A DNA stretch of 64,000 nucleotides, from positions 1,085,225 to 1,149,224 of the forward strand of contig MNCI01022655.1 of assembly GCA_015680685.1 (NCBI GenBank). The letters are read 5' to 3'. Shown piece after piece: positions 24,040-36,200 of the stretch. Each line of letters begins with the position of its first letter. The stretch's first letter is position 1. The notes beneath the pieces were generated by a model, which saw only the letters and a program-made list of their open reading frames with translations, was not told the DNA's origin and ran no database searches. Position numbers and translations under genes: made by a program. This stretch comes from Gnetum montanum. Taxonomy: Eukaryota; Streptophyta; Gnetopsida; Gnetales; Gnetaceae.

Positions 24040-24565
24040 ACTATTATGCTCACTCATGTTGTATCTGATTGGATTCAAGCTAGCAACCTTCCCAAGAAAT
24101 TAGCTAATCTTGGGAGTCCTCTTATTTATTTGCAGATTACTAGGAATGAACTATGTAAAGCTCTTCTTGATTCAGGTTATAGTGTTGGCCTATTTTTTTC
24201 ATGAGATGTATACTACATGAAACCTACCTCCTCTCAAGAAGAGAAATATTAGATTAGAATTGGTAGACCAATCCATCATTATTCCATTGGAACTAGTATA
24301 AGACAGTATGATCACTATTTATGGGTGGTCTTATCCTACTGATTTCCTACTAATCAAGCTGGAGAACTATAAAGGGGACTTTCTAATCATCATGGGAAGT
24401 GAATGGCTAAGCATCATTGATGCAAGAATGAACATCAGAGATATTTCCCTAGAAATATCTAAGGAAAATAAATTTGGAAAGATTGAGATGAAGCAAGTTC
24501 CATGCATTGCGTATAGTGATACAAGGTGCAATTGCATGCAGAAACTCTAGTTTATTAAATAAGCA
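24040..24565 (+). pseudogene. Retropepsin of element C, decayed
   Basis: The active-site region reads ALLDSGYSVGL (about 24160), where element A has ALLDSGSRVNL. After a frame break, MITIYGWSYPTDFL (24308) and FLIIMGSEWLSIIDARM follow, the second half of an Athila-type protease. A DSG catalytic triplet is still visible, but the frame is broken. Confidence 0.8.
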
Positions 24566-25019
24566 TCCATTTCTGCATGTAGGCAGTGTGCACTAGAAGT
24601 AGATATTCAATGGTGTCTATATGCAATAGCCACAAAATAAGAACCCAGTAGCTGAAAAATGATCCTAAAAGTAGCATGCCTTGCATGAAACCTATTAAGA
24701 GCTTCACATGCATGTATGTCATAATCATGGATGAACTAAAGCAAGTTCATCGCCAACCCTTTGATAATGCAAATGATGATACCTATTGAAGAGAGTTGGA
24801 AATTCCTAAAAATTTCAAGTAAGAGCCCCTTAAGCTAAAAACTATATCTATTGGCATGGAATATGCATTCTTAAATAGTGGAAAGCTAGTAATAATTAAT
24901 GAAAATTTTGCACTAGAATAGAAATAAATGATGTTCAATGTGTCTGAAAGATGATCAACAACCTTTGCTTGGCCATATCCTAAATTCAAAGGGATTAGTC
25001 ATAGGATATGCCAACATTG

Positions 25020-26340
25020 TATCTACACTAACTCATCCATGAGGCTAAGGAGGTAGCCACAAAAGTGACTGAACCCCAAATTAAAGTAGATCACCAAGGA
25101 GGAAATTCAGAAACTCCTCAAGGAAAGGTTTATCTATCCCATTATAGATAGTGAGTGGGTTAGTCCACTCATGATTGTGCCAAAGAAAAGTAGCATGTGG
25201 CAGGTCTACATCAATTTTTAGTTATTGAATATCACAACATTTAAGGATCATTTTATGTTTTCATTCATTGACCAAGTGTTAGATACCATATTTAGGAATT
25301 GCTATTATAGTTTTCTAGATGGTTATAATGGCTATAACAAAATCTAGATCATTCTAGAGGACTTGGCCAAAACAACATTCACAAGTCCCTAGGGGTCCTT
25401 TGCATATTGCAAGATCCTTTTTGGTCTATGTAATGCTCCTAACACATTTCAATGCTTGGTCCTTAGTATCATTCAATAGCAAATTAGTAGTGGGATATAA
25501 GTCTTTATGGATAACTTCTCTACCTATGGAGCTACATTTGAAAAAGTCCTAGATTACCTTGAGCAAGTACTAAAAAGATGTCTGGAAACAAACTTGTGAC
25601 TTAATTGGCGAAAGAGTCATCTGATGGTCTAGGAGGACATTGCATTGGGGCATCAAATCTCACACATAATAATTGAGGTCAACCTTAAAAAAATAAGGGT
25701 TATCCAAGGAATTTCCTACCAATCAAGAACTGTAAAAGATGTTTAGTCATTTCTTGACCACACTGGCTACTACCGATGATTCATAGAGAATTTCTTTGAG
25801 ATTGCAAAACTATTGGTTGATCTGACAAAGAAATATGCCCCATTTTTCTAGACTAATGAATGTGAAAAATAATTTCAATAGTTGAATGAGAAACTTATAG
25901 AAACTCCAATTCTATAAGCATCCAACTAGTCCAAACCATTTCATGTTATGATAGATGCATTACATTTAACTTAAAGAGTTGTGCTTACATAGATGGATGA
26001 CAAGAAATGCCCATATTACATCCACTGTGCAAGTCAAAGCATTATGGATGCACAATTAAACTACACCACCATAGAAAAAGAATTGATGATAGTGGTGTTT
26101 TCTCTAGAGAAGTTTAGGTGTTATCTGCTTAAATACGAAGTGTTTGTACACATGGATTACAATGCCATTCAGTTCATCATGAACAAGCCAACGATAAGCC
26201 CCCATGCCATATGGTGGCTTGTGATCTTACAAGAATTTGATCTTACAATGGTAGATCAAAAGGAAACTGAGAATGTAATCATCAACCGCTTGTCTTGGTT
26301 GCCATGGGACAACAAAGAGGAGGAAAGCCCACTATCTGAT
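25020..26340 (+). pseudogene. Reverse transcriptase and RNase H of element C, decayed
   Basis: RT motifs in order: EWVSPLMIVPKK (about 25155), DHFMFSFIDQVLDTI (25246), CYYSFLDGYNGYNKI (25302), LFGLCNAPNTFQCLVLSII (25408). The active site reads FMDNFSTYG (about 25508), where FMDDFSVYG is usual, so the second Asp is changed. RNase H follows with PFHVMIDA (about 25938) and LNYTTIEKELMIVVFSLEKF (26056). Many stops. Confidence 0.85.
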
Positions 26341-27660
26341 CTATTTCCTAATGAACTACTCTTTGCCAAGGCTATAACTGAACAATTTCCCACTAAGCCT
26401 AAATGGTATAATGGCATTCTTACCTATCTTCTCACTCAGGATATGCCACAAGGGTTGCACCATCAGAAGAAATGATATTTTCCTCACCAAGTAAAACACT
26501 TTATGGAGATCAACAGACACCTTTACAAGGTGTGCGCTGATGGCCTAGTTTGGTGGTGTCCCTAACACTGATCAACTATGTGTTCTCTAGGACACTCATG
26601 AGGGTCCTTGTGGGGACCACTATTTTGGAAGATGCACGGCCATTAAAATCCTAATGGAAAGGTATTATTCACCAGCAATTTTCAGTGATTCCCACCAATA
26701 TATTCACTCTTGTGAATGTTTCCAATGAGATGGTAAAATAACTACTCGAATGGAGGGACCTCAACAATGGATCCAACCACCAGAACCCTTTAACATATGG
26801 GTCATTAATTTCATGAGTCCCATCATGCCCATGTCAAATGAAAAGGAATACATCATAGTTGTTGTTGACAATTGTATGGAATGGGAAAAAGTAGCAGCTA
26901 TCACTAACTGTACATCTTCTATTGCTACTCAGTTTGTACAACAGAGTGTTGTAAATACATTTGGTATGCCACGTGCATTAATTTATGATAATAGAACCCA
27001 CTTTATAGGCACTACATTTTGGAAATTTATGCAACACTTGGGGGTTTAACATAAACTAACAACACCCTACCACCCCTAAGCCAATGATCAAGCTAAGGTG
27101 ACAAATAGGGAAATTCCTAATAAAAACTAATAGCAAATATAGGAGAGATTAGAGAACAAAACTCAATGATTCCCTTTTGGGCCTACCACTCAACATAGAA
27201 ACTTCCTATAGGCTATTCGCCCTATGAGCTAGTCTATGGAAAATTACCAACACTTCCTATTCAATGTGAACTCCATACACTTTTAACAACCTGTGACCTT
27301 GACCTTGACTTAAGTCTAGCATAAAAAGAAAGATTAATGAATATCAAATTGCTAGATGAAAACTAATTGGTGGCCTTTTCATCTAATGAGTTGCACAAGG
27401 TATTTAACAAAAAGTGTCGTGACCTTATAAGTAGGAAAGTTAAATTTCAAATAGGAGATAAGGTCCTCTACTAGAACCCCACACATGTAACTCAATGAGC
27501 TAAGTTCCAAATGTTGTGGAAAGGACCTTATATAATTTATGAAACTTTCCCTTTTGGGTCCATGTTGATCTACAAACCTGAGAGCCCAAACAAGAAGTAG
27601 CTAGTCAACATACAACAAGTTCAACCTTTCCATGAGCCTAATCAAGCCTATGCAACAAAT
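26341..27660 (+). pseudogene. Integrase of element C, decayed
   Basis: The zinc-binding region is eroded (about 26580-26730). The core reads PFNIWVINFMSPI (about 26788), where WGIDFMG is usual, so the first catalytic Asp is Asn. The second Asp is kept in LIYDNRTHF (about 26980). The C-terminal part continues to about 27640 without a chromodomain, consistent with Athila rather than a chromovirus. Confidence 0.8.
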
Positions 27661-29687
27661 GCCTCATCGAATGGACAACAATGCTCAATCTTTAGAATCT
27701 CCTCCTTTCAACTTAGTCAAGGTGGAGATGGCTATCCATGCTAACTATATAAGTGGATTCTTAGTTTTTTATCTTTTTTTTCACACATTTTTTTTTACAC
27801 CTTATTACTTTTACAATGTTTTTTTTTACACATTCTTTATCTTACAAACTTTTGTTTTTATGTTATTAATTTTTGAAAATTTTTTATTTTACAAAATCAT
27901 TTGTATGTTTTATTTTTCTTAAATATTTTACAATTCCTTATATATATTTCTTTATTTTGATATGATTTTCTTATTATGTTTTAATAATAACATGCTTTAT
28001 TTCCAACTAGGTACAGTGTGGTTTGATTGATGCAGGCATGTTCTATCTAGTTATTTGATTGTTGGTGCCTAGATTTTAGCTTTGAATTTTGTTATAGATA
28101 ACTAGGACATGGTTTCTTTCTTAAGAAATAGGTAGTGAGTCCACAACATCCATGCATCCACAAACTATATGATATTCCTTGTTCTAGAAGTATGAGGTTC
28201 CTTTTTCATTAATAAAACTTTAACTAACTTGTGACCTTGGTAGTTTTTAGATTTGGAAAGGATTCAAAGGTTTGCATATGGAGTGACTTCAAGGGGACTC
28301 AATACTCTTTGTGCTTTTCTTCTTACTTGGGTGCATGTGCATTTTCATGGTTTTCTTACCATTTTGTGTTGACCAATAATAAGAAATTAACAAAGTCTTT
28401 ATATGGTGTGGTTCTTATATTTTAAAAAAATAATGAAAATTCAAAGCACACCCTTTACAAAAAATAAACAAGCTACAAGAATTGGTTATGGGACTAGAAA
28501 TACATGTTACCCATCCCTGAAGGTCCCCTCTAACTAAGGCCCTTCCTCACTTCCTACTTCTCTTTTCTTCTTTAATAAGGAATAGTGGTTGTTCTGTGGG
28601 AGAACTCTTGTGTCTTAAGGGGATGGACTAGTCTTAGAATGACGATGCAATGTCATTGAATGTGGTTGATTTTGTTATGGACTAAGGATGAATTTTATTA
28701 GGTCATTTAACCACAAATTTTACAAGGGACTTCATGTGACCTTAATTAGGAGCTCCATTCCACACACACACTCTCATCCATCTATGCTTTCCACATCTCA
28801 CTTCACTAACAGTTTCATGTTCTTGTTTAATGTCTTCGTTTGATGTGTCAAAATTCTTAGGGAGTTTCCTCTAGGTTTTTCTACTTAACTTTTTGTAACC
28901 ATCAATCATCAATGGGGCCCATAGAATCCTTGGTTTAAAGTTATGTAAGGACAATAAAGGACCTATGCTGGCTTTGGGGAGGACCCACTTGCATACCTTT
29001 TGGTTGGGTTAGTTAAAATCTTTATCCTTAGACATTTTCACAATCAAATCCTTTTGTGTGCCCCATCAATGGCATCCAATTATGCATATCTTCACAATGT
29101 TTTTTCAGTGAAATCGTCTTTTTTTTTAATTGTAAATTCTTAAACCCTCTTCAAGCATTTGATCACATTTGAACTTTTTAGAATCTAATGGACTACTTAT
29201 TCATTTCACCCTATTTTTTAGTTTTCTTGCTAACACTACTAAAGGAATCAATCTATCATAATCACAACCTAGCCAAGTGTAACCACCAATGAGATAAAGC
29301 ACTTAAAAGCTATATGTTACACATTGCACATTGAACCATGATTTTTTTGTGATTACAATGGGAAATGTGGACTGAAAGTGGTATGGTATTCACCAAGGAA
29401 GATGCAGTAGCATCATGTGAGAAGGACCATTCATGATTGTTGGATCTTCTCCCTTCCTCTTTAGCTACCAAAGGAGTAGGATGTTAGTTTTGTCCAAAGT
29501 GTTTAATTTTATTATCATCAACATTCAATTTTATAAAAGATTGTAAATTTGTACACTTGGGCATGTAGAGTTTTTCTATTCCATTTGAGTCGATTTGCAT
29601 GTTAATCAATAATCCCATACCTTCCCAATATTTTTTAAGAAACTTGTTCTTTCTCTCGTTCACTTGAGCACAAGTTTTCATTTAGTT
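27661..29687 (+). other. 3' noncoding region of element C
   Basis: A T-rich tract at 27760-27960 directly follows the integrase. The rest shows no coherent reading frame. A weak Phe-rich open stretch at 27632-27922 is probably an effect of the T run. Confidence 0.6.
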
Positions 29688-29696
29688 GTGGGGGTA
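29688..29696 (+). other. Polypurine tract of element C
   Basis: GTGGGGGTA lies directly before the 3' LTR. Elements A, B and H have equivalent G-runs in the same position. Confidence 0.65.
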
Positions 29697-30581
29697 TGAA
29701 GAATTGCATTTAGTAAGGCTCTAATATTGGATATCTATTATTGAATCCATAATATTAGTTATCCAATATCAAACCCTAAGATGCAATGTTGAATATCCGA
29801 TATCGCGAGGTATGTGCCAACCTATAAATATAGTGCTTGGGCACTTGGTTTCTAGATAGGTTTTTTCATAGCATAGTAGAGCTCTTGTAGTTTCTTTTAT
29901 CCAGAGTTAGAATATTTTCCCAAGTGCCCACAGTAGGAGTCATTGAGTGTACAGATCTCTATTTCAACACTGTTGTACCTAAGCAAGGTAGTATGTGTGA
30001 CAATAAAGATGAGCTTTCTGATCGAACCTTGTAGCACCTTAGCTATTTTAAATATTTCATTCATGCATTTAATGTTTTATGAAATTTCCTTTAATGCTCC
30101 CAAGTAGTTAAGCTAAAAGTAACCTAGTTCAATTAACTAGAGATTAATTAAGCACATAAGTATGATAGCTTTGAGCATGTGTATGACTCTTGGTAATCCA
30201 AACAATGCTTAACATTTGGTAACCTAATATAATTATATGTGTTTAGGATGTGCATAGAAAGTGGGATCAAATACTTATGTTAGGGTAGTTAATTATTAAT
30301 TAGCAATTATATTAATTAAAATGGTTCATAAATTAATTTTTAACTTGTTATTAATCATAGATAAATAAAATATAAGAATAATAAAAATTATATGCCTCAA
30401 TTATACTTAACCATACAATTAAGCTCCACAAGTATAGTTGATAAGACAAAAATTTTCATGATGAGATTTCAAATCTTGGAACAAGTTTACTTAAGAACTT
30501 AAGATTTATGAAATTTGACTAGATCGTGAGTTAACGCTTATGATTCGCATGGTTGCGCATAGGGGTACCTCACCACTCAAT
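29697..30581 (+). repeat. 3' LTR of element C
   Basis: 885 bp from TGAAGAATTGC to TCAATA, a worn version of TCATCA. Directly followed by the GTGAG target duplication. TATA box at 29823-29830 with GATATC-type motifs before it. Confidence 0.9.
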
Positions 30582-30586
30582 AGTGA

Positions 30587-31316
30587 GGATAGATCTAAAT
30601 TTAACTAATCTCCTTATTTTGAATGTGTCTTTGATAGTTAAGCTTCACATTTGATAATTTGTTCTTGGTTTGCTCAACAACACTTTTTAACTTTTGAACC
30701 TCAGGTTTTAGGTCTGAGTTTTCTTTTCTAAGATATAAACAATCATAATTAAGTGTTGCTATTTGTATTTTCTGATCATGTAAAGTCTCTTTCATTTTAA
30801 AGCATAAATTTTTAAAGGAGACTGCCTCATTACAGAGTATCTCATACCTTTCTTTGAAAGGAATCTCATCTTCGTTAACATCTACATGAGATATTAAGTC
30901 ATTGATGTGTTCTCAATTTTCCAAGGCTAAGCATAAATAATGAGAATCTTTGGATATATATCTAGTTTCTTCTTCATCACCCTAGTTTGTGTAGATGTTT
31001 GTTCTTATTTCTTCACAAAATTCTTCTCAATGTAACTTGCAAGTGCATGGACTTTTAAAGGCCATATGACCTCTGCCATCACAAATCTAGCATTTCATAG
31101 AGGAGGTATCATGATTAGAAATATTCAATTTCTTACCTCTTGTCTTACTTTTGCTGTATATGAGTTGAGTGCATTTTTTCAAGATGAATTTGATGCATAC
31201 TAGCATTCCGAATCTCTAGTGTGTGAAGTTAAAACCATAAGACATTGGTAGCTTTAAGAAATAACTTTCCTTCATAGTTCACTCCTGATTTGTTACACTC
31301 AAAATTGGAAGTACTT
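30587..31316 (-). pseudogene. copia gag remnant (first zinc knuckle and coiled coil)
   Basis: Next to the LTR side is a C-ICDGRGHMAFKSPC zinc knuckle (about 31090). It is followed on the minus strand by a Leu/Lys/Glu-rich coiled coil (30601-30795, with LKPEVQKLKSVVEQTKNKL). The frame would continue past element C into the second knuckle at 20340. The usual N-terminal gag core does not fit between this knuckle and the LTR and seems deleted. Confidence 0.7.
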
Positions 31317-31329
31317 GGATTTGATACCA
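31317..31329 (-). other. Primer binding site of the copia element
   Basis: TGGTATCAAATCC on the minus strand lies two bases (AG) inside the LTR. The first eight bases match the initiator tRNA-Met site (TGGTATCAGAGC) used by most plant copia elements. Confidence 0.75.
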
Positions 31330-31331
31330 CT

Positions 31332-32441
31332 TGAGGACTAAGAACCTAGAAGGGGAGTTGAATAAGTTCTACAAATTCAAACACAGAACTACACATAAAT
31401 ATACATGATTCTCCAACGTAGGTACATCCACACTCAAAGGGTAGAATTCTTGCATACATCCAAACTTTTTCTCTTCAAAAAATGGTTTTATGGACACCAT
31501 AACCTTTACAAAGTTTGAGCTCCATAAGAAATGTTTTCTCTCAAGAAACACACTCAACCCTATAAGGTCTCAACAAGCTCAAAATGTGGTTTCAAAGATC
31601 TCACACCCTTTATAATTACTTAAGCTCAACATAGAGTATTTTATCTTTCAAAACATACTTAACCCCACAAGGCCTCAATAAGCTTAATAGATTCCTTCCT
31701 ATAAGAAGCACATCAACCCTATAGGGCTTACAAAGGGAGAAATAAAATCAAGGAGAGAATGGAATGATACTATAGAAATTCTTTGCTTTGAAGGTCTCAT
31801 AATACAAAATAAAATTCAAAAAGATAGAGAAATGAAGTAAAAAATAATTTCACTTCATGTAAATAATGATGGAATATTCTAGTGAAGAGTGCTTATCCTT
31901 TTCATGAATATCCCATTTATTTTATAGCCTTTTTCCTTGTGACATAACTATTGGAATTTGTTCAATAGCTAGAAAATGGCTAGTTAGGATGTCTTAATCC
32001 AACTTGAAATATCTTAATGAGTTTCTATTCTTGTAAGTGGGATATCTTAATAAAAATTTGGACATATCATATGGCATGTCCTAACTAGGATGTCTCAAGA
32101 GAAATTGGGACATCTATTGTTTTTGTGGAATTTTTTGCTTGAAACATGAGATCTACCTCTAGGACATTTGTTGATCTTTTGGGATGTCTTGGAAGATACT
32201 AGAATACCTATTTTTAGCTTCTAAACATCTTCCATTCTTGCATTGTTTGTTAAGACTATGGAAATCAAACTGATATCTTAGCTCTCATCTTTGTCTCAAC
32301 ATGTCTTGGTCTTCATCATGCTCCTATCTCAATCTCATCATCACATTGTCGTATTCTTGTCTCTAGTCTTGTAATATTTCACAAGCACATTTTTCATTTT
32401 TCTCCATTTTCTAAGATTTTTGACATACCAAAAGGCCAACA
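31332..32441 (-). repeat. 5' LTR of the copia element
   Basis: 1,110 bp. In element orientation it starts TGTTGGCCTTTTGG (plus-strand end CCAACA at 32441) and ends CTTAGTCCTCA at 31332. The TGTTGG start is common in copia LTRs. No second copy lies in the window. Confidence 0.75.
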
Positions 32442-32908
32442 AATAATTTATGCTCAAAATGGCCATACTCACCTAGTTTTAATTAATTTTATTAATTAAT
32501 AAAGAACATAAATATAAAGTGCATCAAAAGTAAAGTGCTAAATAGAAATAGTAAACTGGTTTAACTATTGCAATGGATGTAGGAAATCTCAAGTTTATTG
32601 TCAATCATGCAAATGTGTCTAGGTACATGGGCACTTAAACAAACTCCATAAATTCTCATATATCAATATTGTAGGTACTTGAAGGAAAAATACTCTAACT
32701 TTGGAGGAAGAAAACTATCAGAATTTGGGTAACTCTACAACCTAAAGGTGCCATCAATGTAGGGGTAAGTACATGTATATAGGCACTAACTACATCAGTG
32801 TTGATGTATCTACATCAACAAATCCTACCATGTATCAATGGGGATACGTTCATAAAGTTACATTAATAGAGATGCATCTAGATAGCCTGTCTTTATCATG
32901 TTTCATCA
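32442..32908 (-). repeat. 3' LTR of element H, U3 part only
   Basis: The right end reads TTTCATCA followed by TACCCCAATGAATAATTG, as in elements A and B. A minus-strand TATA-like box lies at about 32774-32781, and a TACATCAGTGTTGATGTA palindrome plus a further TACATCAAC lie at 32791-32820. This layout matches LTR J rather than A, B or C. The left part is cut by the copia LTR at 32441. Confidence 0.65.
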
Positions 32909-33144
32909 TACCCCAATGAATAATTGAAAATTCATCCTTAAGTAAACAAAAATAGGATTGAGCTTCTTACAACAATTTTTAAGTATAGAATTTATTAATA
33001 GAAAACACTAACTGACTAGCTTATATCTAACTTTGAGTGCCAAATTGTACATTTCTACAAAAATGAGTGTCCATTAAAACAAAATTGAACACATTGCAAA
33101 AACTATAGTAGGTGCCTATAGAATAGCTAAAGATATATGAATTC

Positions 33145-35364
33145 TTACATTGTTCCTATAGGTGGAGGCTCATATTATTCTAATGATCCTTCATCCCATC
33201 TCAATGCTACTAGAGGCTGAGATTGACCTACCACCATTGCTACTACTGCTAGAAGTTTCAAAGCATCTAGTAATACTTTCATGTTTTCTTCCTTACTCTA
33301 TGGATTATAGACAATCCATGTGGCTTTGCCAATGTGTGCTAGTGCAAGAATATCACACAAGCATGACATGCAAGGAAAAATTTTCTTTGCATTAATGAAC
33401 CAAGCTAGGAATTATTTATGTTCAATATCAAACTTTTTTTCCAAATTTTGTAGCTCTTGGTAGTTATTCATTCATCTTGCTAGGTTCTCAACAATAGATC
33501 ATTGATCCATGAATCTGCTTCTTAGAACTTCAAGCTCTACATTAGTTGTCTCTAACTTTTGTTTTGTTTCTTTATGAAGATTGAATTCCACCTCATAAAG
33601 GAGATAGAAACTAACAACCTACTTCTTCAAATCAATCTTTAGCCTCCTCACTATTAGCATCACTAAGTTTGCATAACAAAGGCTCGCAAGCTTCATGTAC
33701 CCCATCATCTTTTTAATTTTTAAATCCTTTAGACATATTCCATATTGTTAAACATATTCAAGGCATCAAATATCACCTCTTTGTTAAAGTTACTAGAGAG
33801 CCTCATTCAACTTTCCATTAATCATTTGAGTCTTGTTTTTGTTCACCACTTTAATGAGCCCAACCTAATCCTTGTAGTGATTTTTCACATATTTAAATTT
33901 TAGTTTTTCATTCCTCTAGGAAGGTATCTCAATGATGGTCTTCTGGCAAAGAGCATGAACTTTCTCCATTGAAATATTACAATTTTTAGTTTCCCACCAT
34001 CTTAGGTCTAGGTTTACCTTGATGATCTACTCTTGCTACTACCATATGCACTTGACTACTTAATCTTATCACTACTCAATGTTATGTAGGTGATGATTAT
34101 CCCTTTTGAGGAAGAAGTTTTCTTTTTGATCCTATGACAAGTCCTTGTTAGTTTTGAAAGTCATGGCTTTTGACAAGGATGCATTGAAGATCGCTACCTC
34201 CTTTGCATTCGTAGCTTATTGAAGTTTTAGTTAAATTTTTTAGAAAGCTTCATCTCTTGTAAGCTTAGGCCTACGAATGGTAGGGTCATATAGACAAGCA
34301 TGCAACTCAACAACTTCGATAGCCAATCATCAATTAGCTATAGTGGTCATCTCTAGTTATGAATTGGCAATAAGAAACTTACATCTTGTCTCAAGCAACT
34401 ATGACTAGTTTGTGGTGATTTCATTTGGAATATCAAAGATCTCTAGAAGTGGTTGCCCAACTCCAATTAGTCTCTCCAACACCTCCTCGTGTTAGGTAGT
34501 ACTAATCTAACCACTCCCTACTCCTATAGACTCATGGATGTATACAATGATAACACTATTAGGTATAGCTATTGTAGGAGCATTCAAGGCTTTAACTATC
34601 CTATCAGTCACCACCTCCAATACTATCTCTTAGCCTTTATGCTACATGACCAGAATGGTCACCTCCTTATCCTCCTCCAACATGATAGAGAAGACCATAG
34701 CATTTCCTAAAATTTTATAAAATGTTTGTCTAGGAATGAATACTATGTACTCTCAGGCACTTGGATTAGGCCTAGTTGGTGCCTAGTTCCTTTGAGTAGA
34801 GAATAATGAGGTATTCTCACTATCTAGAAAACTGATGATCCTTGCAACCTCATTTAAGTGCTCATGATTGGACCATAGACCAATGACTTTCCATCACCTA
34901 TAGAACCTTATTGTTAAGGTATCTACTACTCTCTAAGATTTCTTAGTTATTTTGTAGCTACAAGAATCTTAGATGTAGTCTTTGGGGCTACAGGATGGTG
35001 GTAATGGTAGCTACTCCTCTTCCTACAACTTTGTTGTTGCCTTATCTTTCATCAATTCCTACCATGAGGTAGAAGGAGCATGGCAGATCACATCATTAGA
35101 GTAGTGAGCTATACCTCCCTTGTTTCATAGCTTGTGAATGATACATCAAAAGGGGAGTATCTTCCTTCTCTTCTCATTTACCTTAAAGTATTTCTTGATC
35201 TTCAAGAAAATGATTTGGGGAAGGTTAACTAGGAACTTCCTAGTTAGAGCAATGCATACTCAAGAAAAAAAAGCTATAACTTTATTGGACTTCACCATTG
35301 GATTTAGGTGATAAGCTATAATTTTAAAGTCTGTTCTCTTTGACTTTGTGAGAGCATTGTACTT
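33145..35364 (-). pseudogene. Long extra ORF of element H (main part), unrecognised protein
   Basis: One minus-strand frame of 740 codons ends at TAA 33145. It is interrupted only by scattered TAG, TGA and TAA codons, and I see no frameshift, so it was a real coding sequence. A stretch near 35105-35155 (LPF-x-CIIHKL-x-NKGGI) recalls the FPCLITKLC..AGV pattern of the putative plant transposon protein domain found in Athila-type second ORFs; this is a weak match. A long coiled coil lies at about 33400-33620 (KQKLETTNVELEVLRSRF), and the C-terminus is Gly/Ser/Pro-rich. Its position between pol and the 3' LTR is that of the Athila env-like ORF, but I see no signal peptide or membrane segment. Function unknown. 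Confidence 0.6.
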
Positions 35365-36200
35365 TGATGAGCAGCAAGGTACCCCTATGCTCAACCATCT
35401 AAATATGAGCGTTTCATGCATGATCTAGTCAAATTCCAAGGACTAAGTGCCTATGCGCTTGTGTGGAACAATAACGGGTTGATTAATCATTATCTTCCAA
35501 AACTTACTTGTATGTCATGCTTCTATGGTTAAGTAAGCTTGAGGCATATGATTTTTATGGCTTTTATGTGTTTTATATCCTATGCTAATAAGGAGGGAAG
35601 AGAAAGATAACTAAGTAACTAATCTAATTTAACTATTCATTAACTACATTCTAAGTACTCCTAGCATTAGTATCCATTCCCACTTGCTGTATACATCCTG
35701 AACCAGTACAATGCTACTAGGATTACCAAATGTTAATCGTTACTGCGTTATCAAGTGCCACATGCATGCTCGAAGTGGTCATATTGAGTGTATTTAACTA
35801 AGAGAGTTGTAGGGTGAGATAAATCAATAATTGAATATGAAAGAATTAAATAATAATTAACACTAATTAATCTATTCTATATGTTACTAGGTTTATCATA
35901 AAGTTTGTCTTTATTTCTATCCACAAAGTGTGCTCAGGTACACAATGCTTGAATAAAGATCCATTCACTCTATGACTCCTACTACGGGCACACAAAAATA
36001 ATTCTAACTCTGGAGGGAGAAAATGGCAAGGGTTTTCCTAAGGGAATAATTATTAACTATGGAAATCAAGGGTGTTGCCTCTTATTTATAAATAAGGAGA
36101 AAGGCCACGATATCAAGTATCCAATATTTTGTGGTCAATCATATATTGCGGACGTGATATCGTGGACGCGATATTGTGTATGTGATATCAAAGTTCATCA
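35365..36200 (-). repeat. 3' LTR of element B
   Basis: 836 bp from TGATGAGCAGCAAGG to GTTCATCA. Minus-strand TATA box at 36083-36090. GATATC/GATATT/AATATT units lie at about 36107-36190, between the box and the LTR tip. Confidence 0.9.

Larger units (their letters stand above)
20432..30581 (+). mobile_element. Athila-like element C, full length, inserted in the copia element
   Basis: 10,150 bp with 5' LTR, primer site, gag, protease, RT, RNase H, integrase, 3' noncoding region, polypurine tract and 3' LTR in the usual order. The 5-bp duplication GTGAG is exact at 20427-20431 and 30582-30586. The LTRs differ at many positions by eye and the frames carry many stops, so the insertion is old. 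No env-like ORF is seen. Confidence 0.9.
18813..32441 (-). mobile_element. Ty1/copia element (minus), split by element C
   Basis: The right part (30587-32441) holds the LTR, primer site and part of gag. The left part (18813-20431) holds the second zinc knuckle, protease and integrase. Element C (20432-30581) sits between them with a GTGAG target duplication on both sides. RT and the 3' LTR are missing because the element stops at 18813 against T3. A gag with coiled coil and two CCHC knuckles recalls SIRE-type copia elements; the lineage call is tentative. Confidence 0.8.

Noticed and set aside
27632-27922. Phe-rich 96-codon frame as a membrane envelope protein
   Set aside because: It follows from a T-rich tract; the equivalent stretches in A and B do not keep the frame.
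33162-34710. Plus-strand open frames at 33162-33395 and 34489-34710
   Set aside because: They are antisense to the much longer extra ORF of H and have no features of their own.
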